12,119 bases of DNA from Clostridia bacterium. Lineage in GTDB: Bacteria > Bacillota > Clostridia > Christensenellales > Borkfalkiaceae. Within the stretch, counting starts at the first letter, position 1. Every line of letters begins with the position of its first letter. The notes below the pieces were generated by a model that was not told the DNA's origin, did not search any database, and saw only the letters and a list, made by a program, of their open reading frames with translations. Of this stretch, positions 1 through 6,571 are shown piece by piece. Location of the stretch: the NCBI GenBank assembly GCA_017648525.1, contig JAGCIP010000142.1:1-12119 (forward strand), read 5' to 3'. The position numbers and the translations under genes were made by a program.

Positions 1-1922
1 TAATATTTTCCGCCTTTCGCAATCAATTCTTCGTGCGAACCGCGTTCAATTACGTTGCCGTGGTCTAAAACCATAATAACGTCTGAATTTCTAACCGTAG
101 AAAGTCTATGCGCAATTACGAAAACCGTTCTGCCTTGCATTAGTCTATCCGTGCCTTTTTGAACTAACGCTTCCGTTCTAGTATCGATAGAAGAAGTTGC
201 CTCGTCTAAAATCATAACGGGGGCGTCTTTAACAGCGGCTCTAGCGATTGAAAGAAGTTGTCTTTGACCTTGAGAAAGGTTAGCGCCATCCGCAGTAAGA
301 ACGGTGTTATAACCGTCAGGGAGACGAGAGATAAAGTCGTGTGCATAAGCAAGTTTAGCCGCTTCAATACATTCTTCGTCGGTTGCGCTTAATCTTCCGT
401 AACGGATATTTTCCATAACCGTACCCGTGAACAAATTAGTATCTTGTAAAACGATACCCAAAGAGCGACGTAGGTCGGCTTTTTTAATTTTATTGATATT
501 TATGCCGTCGTATCTAATTTTGCCGTCCGCAATATCGTAAAAACGATTGATAAGATTGGTTATTGTTGTTTTTCCAGCGCCGGTTGCTCCAACGAAGGCA
601 ATCTTTTGACCAGGTCGAGCGGAAAGTGAAACGTTATGAAGAACTATTCTTTCAGGAACGTATCCAAAGTCTACGTCAAACATTTGAATATCGCCTTTAA
701 GTTGGGTATAGGTAATAGTTCCATCTGCTTTGTGAGGGTGTTTCCAAGCCCAAAGCCCCGTTCTTTCTTCGGTTTCGGTGATGTTTCCGTCCTTGTCGAT
801 TTTGCAACGAACTAGCGTAACGTAACCTTGGTCGGTTTCAGCTTCTTGGTCCATTAAGTCGAATATTCTAGATGCGCCAGCAAGACCCATAACGATTGCA
901 TTAATTTGTTGAGAAGATTGACTTATATTTCCTGTGAATTGTTTGCTTATGGGTAGGAAAGCAATAATAGTTAAAAGGAATACGGAAGTTGTTTCAACCT
1001 TTCCTGTAATCGTGACGTTGTTCACGTTAAGAGCAAGCAAGATACCGCCGACAAACGCAATTAGAACGTATAAAATATTCCCTAAATTGCCCATAATAGG
1101 CATCAAAATGTTAGCAAAAGTATGAGCGCTAGTAGCATCTTTACAAAGTTGATTATTCTTTTCGTCAAAGTCGTCTTTACATTCTTGCTCGTGGCAGAAA
1201 ACTTTTACAACCTTCTGACCTTGTATCATTTCTTGAATAAAACCTTCTTCCGCACCCAAAGAAATTTGTTGTTTAACGAAATATTTTGCGCTGTTACCGC
1301 CAACTGTTTTGGTAACGAAGAACATAAGACACACGCCCACAAACATAACCAAAGACAACCATAGGCTTGACGTTAGCATAATAATAAGCAAAGTTGTTAC
1401 GCTAATAAGTGCGCTATAAAGGTTAGGAATACTTTGAGAAATCAATTGTCTAATAGCGTCTGTATCGTTGGTGTAAGAACTCATTATGTCGCCGGTTAAG
1501 TGGGTGTCAAAGTATCTTATAGGTAAGGATTGCATTTTATTAAAAACGGAAGTTCTAATTTGATGCAAAAAGTTTTGGGTAACTTTTGCCATTGTTCTGG
1601 TGTGAATAAGTTGGCAAATAATAGTGGTTAAGTAAACCGTGCCCATTACAATGAAAAGGGTAACTAGTCCACCGATTGCCGCTTCAAATCCTTCGTTAAG
1701 ACCAACTTGTATGTGAGTTAAAAGTTGTTTTAAGAAAAGCGAAGATGCAACACCTGTAATTGCACTAATCGTAATGCAAACGAATACGACAGCCATATTA
1801 GTTTTATTTTTTGCGAAAAGCATTTTAAGTAAACGTTTTAGCGTGCCTTTTTTTGCTTTTTCTCTTGGTTTTCCACGCATACCACCTCGACCTGGTCCTC
1901 TCATGGGCATTGCTCTAGCCAT
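1..1922 (-). CDS. ABC exporter half-transporter, catalytic (TM288/YheH-like) subunit, C-terminus cut by window edge
   Basis: About 640 codons are visible; reading leaves the window at a GGKYY segment that normally lies close to the C-terminus, so only a short tail is missing. It is a fused membrane-plus-nucleotide-binding-domain exporter subunit. After an Arg/Gly-rich N-terminus come several hydrophobic segments, then a linker insertion (around ERTGLWAWKHPHKADG), then the ATPase domain. The ATPase has Walker A GATGAGKT (about residues 443-450), Q-loop VLQDTNLF, signature LSQGQ (549-553) instead of LSGGQ, Walker B VMILDEATSSID with the catalytic Glu, and the switch His in VIAHRLS. An intact Glu and His together with LSQGQ is the pattern of the catalytic partner in heterodimeric exporters such as TM287/288. 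The start ATG at 1922 overlaps the upstream gene's stop by 8 bp and follows an AGGTGA site, implying translational coupling. The substrate is unknown; a drug, lipid or peptide is inferred only from the family. Confidence 0.95.
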   Translation of the reverse strand, partial: MARAMPMRGPGRGGMRGKPREKAKKGTLKRLLKMLFAKNKTNMAVVFVCITISAITGVASSLFLKQLLTHIQVGLNEGFEAAIGGLVTLFIVMGTVYLTTIICQLIHTRTMAKVTQNFLHQIRTSVFNKMQSLPIRYFDTHLTGDIMSSYTNDTDAIRQLISQSIPNLYSALISVTTLLIIMLTSSLWLSLVMFVGVCLMFFVTKTVGGNSAKYFVKQQISLGAEEGFIQEMIQGQKVVKVFCHEQECKDDFDEKNNQLCKDATSAHTFANILMPIMGNLGNILYVLIAFVGGILLALNVNNVTITGKVETTSVFLLTIIAFLPISKQFTGNISQSSQQINAIVMGLAGASRIFDLMDQEAETDQGYVTLVRCKIDKDGNITETEERTGLWAWKHPHKADGTITYTQLKGDIQMFDVDFGYVPERIVLHNVSLSARPGQKIAFVGATGAGKTTITNLINRFYDIADGKIRYDGININKIKKADLRRSLGIVLQDTNLFTGTVMENIRYGRLSATDEECIEAAKLAYAHDFISRLPDGYNTVLTADGANLSQGQRQLLSIARAAVKDAPVMILDEATSSIDTRTEALVQKGTDRLMQGRTVFVIAHRLSTVRNSDVIMVLDHGNVIERGSHEELIAKGGKY

Positions 1923-3756
1923 TGTCATCACCTGCCTTATTTTGTGAATGATAAAGTTCTTGATAAATTTCGTTATTTTTCATAAGTTGTTCGTGATTAC
2001 CACTTGCAACTATGCGTCCGCCTTCCATAATAAGTATTTTATCGGCGTCTTGAACGGAAGCGATGCGCTGTGCAATAATAATTTTCGTCGTTTCGGGAAT
2101 ATACTCTCTAAACGCCTTTCTTATGAGTGCGTCGGTTTTAGTATCAACCGCACTAGTCGAGTCGTCAAGTATAAGAATTTTAGGCTTTTTAAGTAACGCT
2201 CTTGCAATACAAAGCCTTTGTTTTTGTCCGCCAGATGCGTTAACGCCACCTTGTTCGATATATTTATCAAGCGACACGTCGCCTATTTGTGCGAGATTAA
2301 GTGCTTCTTTAATTTCTTGGTCGGTAGCGTTTTCGTTGCCCCAACGCATATTCTCTCTAACCGTACCGGAAAAAAGCACGTTCTTTTGCAGTACCATTGC
2401 TACCGAGTTACGCAAAACGTCAAGGTCGTAATCTTTAACGTCCACACCTGCAACCAAAACCGAACCGCAGTTGGCGTCGTATAAGCGGGGGATAAGTTGA
2501 ACGAGAGAAGATTTACTAGACCCCGTGCTACCTATAATGCCAACCGTTTCGCCACTTTCAATGGTTAAGTTTATATCGCTTAATGCGTATCTTTCTGCTT
2601 TTTCAAAATATTTGAAAGAAACGTTCTTAAATTCAATGCTACCGTCTTTAACTTCAGTTATCGCATTTTCGGGGGTAACTATTGAAGATTTTTCATTTAT
2701 AACTTCAGCAATACGTTTTGCGCTAGCCGTAGACATTATCATTTGTACCATTATCATAGAGAGCATCATTAAACTCATTAGCATTTGGAACGAATAAGTC
2801 ATAAAACTTTGTAGTTCGGTCATTTTTAGTAGTTGCTCGTTAGAATTTATTATCATCATAGATCCGACCATATAAATGGCGATTAGCCCAGCGTAAACGC
2901 AAAAGTTCATAAGTGGGCCGTTAAAAGCAATGATTTTTTCCGCCTTGGTAAAATCGTTTCTAACGTTGTTTGATGCGGTGTTGAATTTTTCAATTTCGTA
3001 ATCTTCTCTAACGTAAGATTTAACAACACGCATACCGCTAATATTTTCTTCAACCGATTCGTTCATCTTGTCGTATCTTTTAAAGATGCGGTGGAAGAAG
3101 GGTATTGCTTTACTCATAATCAAGACTAAACCGATACCGAGAATAGGCACGGTGCACAAGAAAATCAATGCCATTTTAGCGTTTAGAGTAAATGACATAA
3201 TGAGAGAGAAAATTAACATAAAGGGCGAGCGCACAGCCGTTCTTATAATCATCATATAAGACATTTCAACGTGCATAACGTCGGTGGTCATTCTAGTTAT
3301 AAGGCTTGACGACGAAAATTTATCTATGTTAGAGAAAGAAAAGCCTTGTATATTGTAGAACATATCCTTCCTCAAATTTTTAGCAAACCCACTTGATGCA
3401 ACCGCACAACATCTGCCGGATAGTGCACCAAATGTAAGCGATATTACCGCTAAAACTAAAAGCGCACCGCCAAAAGAAAGAATAGTTGTTAAAAGTTGCG
3501 GTTCTTTTTCTCCAAACAGAAAATTGACTATGTTAACAGAGATAGGGTTAGGGGTTTTGGGGTTTCCTGCAATAAATTCAATAGCCCCTAAAAGCAAGGT
3601 CATTATATATGGTATAAGACACTCTACAACAACTTCCATAGCAACGAAAATAGGTGCAAGTAGAGATGGAAGTTTATATTCTCTAATAGATTTTGAAAGT
3701 GTTTTAACGGCGGGAATAAATCCGCCAGACTCCTTGGTTTTCTTTGCTTTTCGCAT
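1915..3756 (-). CDS. ABC exporter half-transporter, degenerate-site (TM287/YheI-like) subunit
   Basis: This 613-residue protein is a complete half-transporter with an N-terminal transmembrane domain (hydrophobic stretches near 31-60, 88-112, 165-215 and 283-345) and a C-terminal ATPase. The Q-loop (VLQKNVLF) and signature (SGGQ, 508-511) are intact. Its own nucleotide site is degenerate in three places. Walker A reads GSTGSSKS (409-416) where GxxGxGKS is expected. Walker B ends LILDDSTS, with Asp in place of the catalytic Glu (532). The switch residue is Gln in IIAQRI, not His. Asp and Gln at those two places are known in the TM287-type partner of heterodimeric exporters; the P-loop Gly-to-Ser change is unusual. 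It therefore probably pairs with the product of the next gene, which supplies the LSQGQ signature for this site. The ATG follows AAGGAG and lies 1 bp after the tetR stop. Confidence 0.96.
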   Translation of the reverse strand: MRKAKKTKESGGFIPAVKTLSKSIREYKLPSLLAPIFVAMEVVVECLIPYIMTLLLGAIEFIAGNPKTPNPISVNIVNFLFGEKEPQLLTTILSFGGALLVLAVISLTFGALSGRCCAVASSGFAKNLRKDMFYNIQGFSFSNIDKFSSSSLITRMTTDVMHVEMSYMMIIRTAVRSPFMLIFSLIMSFTLNAKMALIFLCTVPILGIGLVLIMSKAIPFFHRIFKRYDKMNESVEENISGMRVVKSYVREDYEIEKFNTASNNVRNDFTKAEKIIAFNGPLMNFCVYAGLIAIYMVGSMMIINSNEQLLKMTELQSFMTYSFQMLMSLMMLSMIMVQMIMSTASAKRIAEVINEKSSIVTPENAITEVKDGSIEFKNVSFKYFEKAERYALSDINLTIESGETVGIIGSTGSSKSSLVQLIPRLYDANCGSVLVAGVDVKDYDLDVLRNSVAMVLQKNVLFSGTVRENMRWGNENATDQEIKEALNLAQIGDVSLDKYIEQGGVNASGGQKQRLCIARALLKKPKILILDDSTSAVDTKTDALIRKAFREYIPETTKIIIAQRIASVQDADKILIMEGGRIVASGNHEQLMKNNEIYQELYHSQNKAGDDNG

Positions 3757-3757
3757 T

Positions 3758-4375
3758 TTATTTGGTCTCCTTTTTGAATACGTCTAAAACGAAGTCTATA
3801 GACGGAAATTTGAAATTCTGCTTAAATTCTTTTGGGCAAAGCAAGTAATTAAGAGTTGCGCCCTTTAATATACAGTTATATAGTCTAGCACAATCTTCCG
3901 GGGGGTATTTGTCGGAAAATTCCCCGCTAGCCATACCGTCACGGAAAAACGCTGTCATTCTAACGTGCGGGGGGACTTTATTTTTCGAGGGAAGAACGCC
4001 AGATTCGGCTTTATGAAATACTGTTGATAAGAAAAAGTAATACCGATAAGCAAATATTTCATCCTTTTTCATATTATCAAAAGTATATTCGGTTAAATGC
4101 TTTAATTTGTCAACAAAACTAAAATCCGTGTTTATTACTTGGTCTAAAAAGTCCATTATAGAACGCCCGCGCGACTCACTAACGGCGTCGAAAATAGCCT
4201 TTTTATTCTCAAAATAATGATAAAAAAGACCATGGCTACATTTGGCTTTTTTTACTATGTCGTTAATAGTAGTTCCGTGATAACCCTTTTCGCAAAACAC
4301 TTTAAGGGCACACTCGACTATTTTTTGTTTACGAACTTCTTTTTGTTTGTCGTTTTTACTTTTAATAGTGGGCAT
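3758..4375 (-). CDS. TetR/AcrR-family transcriptional regulator
   Basis: This 205-residue protein is of normal family length. The N-terminal DNA-binding domain is classic: a helix with IVECALKVFCEKGYHGTT (about 19-36), followed by the helix-turn-helix INDIVKKAKCSHGLFYHYF (37-55) and the KKAIFDAV turn. The C-terminal two thirds (about 65-205) is the variable ligand-binding and dimerisation part, which gives no clue to the ligand. The ATG is preceded by AAGGAG with 5 nt spacing. It is the first gene of an operon with two ABC exporter genes and ends 1 bp before the next start. The same promoter region holds two matching palindromes, so it most likely represses its own operon and is released by a compound that the exporter removes. 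That role is inference; the family assignment is secure. Confidence 0.95.
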   Translation of the reverse strand: MPTIKSKNDKQKEVRKQKIVECALKVFCEKGYHGTTINDIVKKAKCSHGLFYHYFENKKAIFDAVSESRGRSIMDFLDQVINTDFSFVDKLKHLTEYTFDNMKKDEIFAYRYYFFLSTVFHKAESGVLPSKNKVPPHVRMTAFFRDGMASGEFSDKYPPEDCARLYNCILKGATLNYLLCPKEFKQNFKFPSIDFVLDVFKKETK

Positions 4376-4388
4376 AATACTCCTTATA

Positions 4389-4404
4389 TTGACAGTAAAG
4401 TCAA
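4389..4404. promoter_or_regulatory. Candidate TetR operator O1
   Basis: The sequence TTGACAGTAAAGTCAA is an inverted repeat with 5-bp arms TTGAC/GTCAA around six bases. It lies just downstream of the predicted +1 of the tetR promoter and immediately before the tetR ribosome binding site. A repressor bound here would block early elongation or promoter clearance. A near-identical copy lies at 4469-4484. Assignment to the adjacent TetR protein is inferred from position and symmetry. Confidence 0.7.
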
Positions 4405-4411
4405 CGGGATA

Positions 4412-4440
4412 ATTATATAATTAAACACAAAAAAAGTCAA
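4412..4440 (-). promoter_or_regulatory. Promoter of the tetR-ABC exporter operon
   Basis: On the minus strand the -35 box is TTGACT (4440-4435) and the -10 box is TATAAT (4417-4412), with a 17-bp spacer; this is close to the sigma-A/sigma-70 consensus. The predicted start is near 4405, giving a leader of about 30 nt that contains operator O1 and the AAGGAG site. The strength of the boxes suits a promoter held down by a repressor. Confidence 0.8.
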
Positions 4441-4467
4441 GTGTATTACTGTCGTTATAAAAGATTT

Positions 4468-4485
4468 ATTGACATTAAAGTCAAT
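4468..4485. promoter_or_regulatory. Candidate TetR operator O2
   Basis: ATTGACATTAAAGTCAAT has perfect 6-bp arms (ATTGAC/GTCAAT) around six bases. It differs from O1 in the core by one base and is centred 80 bp from it. It lies upstream of the tetR -35 box and about 90 bp upstream of the metK -35 box. Its left arm also forms TTGACA on the plus strand, with a weak TATAAT-like TATTAA (4493-4498) at 18 bp, so it could cover a second, weak rightward promoter. That last point is tentative. Confidence 0.65.
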
Positions 4486-4573
4486 TTTTTATTATTAACT
4501 GTCGAAAAAGGGGATAATAGGTAAAAAAGCATATAGAAAAACGATAAAAGATTGTCAAGGATTGTAAAGAAGT

Positions 4574-4602
4574 TTGACATATTTAGATTAATGTAGTATA
4601 AT
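4574..4602 (+). promoter_or_regulatory. Promoter of metK and the rightward gene row
   Basis: A perfect -35 TTGACA (4574-4579) and a perfect -10 TATAAT (4597-4602) are separated by 17 bp. The predicted start is near 4609, which leaves a leader of only about 36 nt with a modest AAAGG site before the metK ATG. The leader is too short for a SAM riboswitch. No other clear promoter is visible before the secA-prfB-tsaD genes, so this one may drive much of the row. Confidence 0.88.
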
Positions 4603-4644
4603 AAACGAATAATGGAAATTTATACTTATTGATAAAGGTTTACT

Positions 4645-5811
4645 ATGAGAAATTATTTTACTAGTGAAAGCGTAACCGTCGGACATCCCGACAAGGTTTG
4701 CGACAATATTTCAGACGCTGTTTTAGATGCGATTTTAGCAAAAGACCCAGAAGCGCGCGTTGCTTGTGAATGTAGCGCTACTACCGATTTATTACTCGTT
4801 ATGGGTGAAATAACTTCTACTGCGAATATAGACGTGGAAGAGATTGCTCGTGGAGTTATCAAAGAGATAGGGTATAACGACCCAGACACGGGCTTTTCTG
4901 CCGACACGGTTAAAATTATCGTTAAACTTGATAAGCAGAGCCCCGATATTGCTCTTGGCGTCGATAATTCAAAAGAAGCCAAAGACGGTGGAGATTTATT
5001 CGATAGAATAGGCGCAGGCGACCAAGGTATTATGTTTGGTTACGCCAGCCGTGAAACCAAAGAATATATGCCCTTACCGATAATGCTTTCTCATAAAATG
5101 TGTGCGGAATTAGAAAGGGTTAGAAAGAGTGGGGAATTAAAGTATCTTCGTCCTGATGGAAAGGGACAAGTTACCGTTGAATATAAGGACGGCAAGCCCT
5201 ATCGTATAGATGCGATAGTTCTTTCAACTCAACACGACGAAAAGGTTACTACCGAACAACTCCGCAAAGATATTAAGGAAAAAGTTATCGATAGAATAAT
5301 GCCTAGTGAGTATATAGACGACCAAACCAAATACTACATCAATCCTACTGGTAGATTTGAAGTAGGTGGACCTAACGGCGATTCAGGGCTTACGGGTAGA
5401 AAAATCATAGTTGATACTTACGGCGGAAAATGTCCGCACGGTGGCGGTGCGTTTAGCGGAAAAGACCCGACCAAAGTTGACCGTTCGGCAACATATATGG
5501 CAAGATACGTTTGCAAGAATTTAGTAGCGTCTGGTTTAGCGGACGAGTGCCAAATTCAATTATCTTACGCAATCGGCGTTGCAAAACCACTTTCGGTTAT
5601 GGTAAACACCTTTGGAACGGGCAAACTTACTGACGAACAACTTGCAGATATAGTAGTGAAAGAATTTGACTTACGCCCGTCTGCAATAATAGAAAAATTA
5701 AAATTAAGAGCGCCTATTTACAAAAAGACGGCAAGTTACGGGCATTTTGGCAGGGAAGAATTTTCTTGGGAACAACTCGACAAGGTAGAAGACCTTAAAA
5801 AATATCTTTAA
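4645..5811 (+). CDS. metK: S-adenosylmethionine synthetase (methionine adenosyltransferase)
   Basis: MetK makes S-adenosylmethionine from methionine and ATP, releasing phosphate and pyrophosphate; it is a cytosolic, essential enzyme that supplies methyl groups. The 388 residues match the usual family length. The N-terminus TSESVTVGHPDKVCDNISD holds the GHPDK active-site His and Asp (13-17). GAGDQGIMFGYA (123-134) and GGGAFSGKDPTKVDRSA (266-282) are the two family signatures, and the C-terminal part with LSYAIGVAKPLSV is complete. The gene has its own promoter with a 36-nt leader and a weak AAAGG ribosome binding site. It diverges from the TetR-exporter operon and stands first in the rightward row; only 3 nt separate it from the comF-family gene. 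No sequence oddity is seen. Confidence 0.99.
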   Translation: MRNYFTSESVTVGHPDKVCDNISDAVLDAILAKDPEARVACECSATTDLLLVMGEITSTANIDVEEIARGVIKEIGYNDPDTGFSADTVKIIVKLDKQSPDIALGVDNSKEAKDGGDLFDRIGAGDQGIMFGYASRETKEYMPLPIMLSHKMCAELERVRKSGELKYLRPDGKGQVTVEYKDGKPYRIDAIVLSTQHDEKVTTEQLRKDIKEKVIDRIMPSEYIDDQTKYYINPTGRFEVGGPNGDSGLTGRKIIVDTYGGKCPHGGGAFSGKDPTKVDRSATYMARYVCKNLVASGLADECQIQLSYAIGVAKPLSVMVNTFGTGKLTDEQLADIVVKEFDLRPSAIIEKLKLRAPIYKKTASYGHFGREEFSWEQLDKVEDLKKYL

Positions 5812-5814
5812 GTT

Positions 5815-6543
5815 ATGAGCCTTGTTTTAGCGATTAAAAAATTCTTATCACGATATTTTTTCAGTAACGACTGGCGTTGTTTATCTTGCGGAAAAGAGAT
5901 TTTCAAAGACCAAAAGTTTTGCGAAAGTTGTTATAAAGAATTGCCCTTTAACGACGGGCCGATATGTAATCATTGCGGTAGAAAGGTAGTTGCGTTTGAA
6001 AATTACTGTTCTACTTGCAAAGAGAACATGCTATCAATCGATATGGGGCGTAGCGCTTTTTCTTATCAAGAACCGATAAGTTCTATGATAAAACGCTTAA
6101 AATATGGCAATCAAAGATATATAGCCGAATATTTTTCAGAACGGCTAGCGTTTATATATCTTAAAAATAATATGGACGCAGATTATATAACGTACGTGCC
6201 TATGACGAAAAAGGCAGAGCGAAAACGTGGGTATAATCAATCTCAAATTTTAGCGAGCGGGCTTTCAAAAAAGGTTAACTTACCCGTGTTTGACGGTATA
6301 GAAAAGGTGAAAGAAACCAAAAGACAAGCGTCGCTAACAAGAAAAGAAAGATTGCTAAATTTAGAAAAAGCCTTTAGCGTTACGGATAGGAAAAGTGTAA
6401 AAGGCAAGAAATTCGTTATAGTGGACGACGTTACGACTACCGGCGCAACGGCAGAAACTGTTGCAAAGCGCTTGAAGAAAGCAGGCGCAGAAAAAGTGTT
6501 TTTAATAACGGTGGCAAGTTTACCACCGAAAGATAAATATTGA
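5815..6543 (+). CDS. comF: ComF-family (ComFC/GntX-like) double zinc ribbon phosphoribosyltransferase
   Basis: This 242-residue protein has two four-cysteine zinc ribbons at the N-terminus (Cys 22, 25, 36, 39 and 51, 54, 65, 68), followed by a type I phosphoribosyltransferase domain. The PRPP-binding motif VIVDDVTTTGAT is at 201-212, and the conserved KRGYNQS lies near 138-143. ComFC proteins are needed for DNA uptake in naturally competent bacteria, but homologues occur widely in bacteria without known competence and their substrate is uncertain. No comFA helicase is visible beside it, so a competence role cannot be claimed here. The start lacks a clear ribosome binding site; it lies 3 nt after the metK stop, so reinitiation by ribosomes finishing metK is likely. 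The gene ends in a tandem TGA TAA stop, 28 nt before secA. Confidence 0.93.
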   Translation: MSLVLAIKKFLSRYFFSNDWRCLSCGKEIFKDQKFCESCYKELPFNDGPICNHCGRKVVAFENYCSTCKENMLSIDMGRSAFSYQEPISSMIKRLKYGNQRYIAEYFSERLAFIYLKNNMDADYITYVPMTKKAERKRGYNQSQILASGLSKKVNLPVFDGIEKVKETKRQASLTRKERLLNLEKAFSVTDRKSVKGKKFVIVDDVTTTGATAETVAKRLKKAGAEKVFLITVASLPPKDKY

Positions 6544-6571
6544 TAAGCAAACCTATAATTAAGGAGACAAA

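Noticed and set aside
2063..2431. Plus-strand 122-codon reading frame inside the ABC exporter gene
   Set aside because: It is opposite the conserved ATPase domain and its peptide looks like antisense of that domain.
4603..4644. SAM riboswitch upstream of metK
   Set aside because: The leader from the strong promoter is only about 36 nt, too short, and no terminator hairpin is present.
6554..6559. TATAAT just upstream of secA as a -10 box
   Set aside because: There is no -35 box at a workable distance, and the start would fall within the ribosome binding site at 6561-6566.
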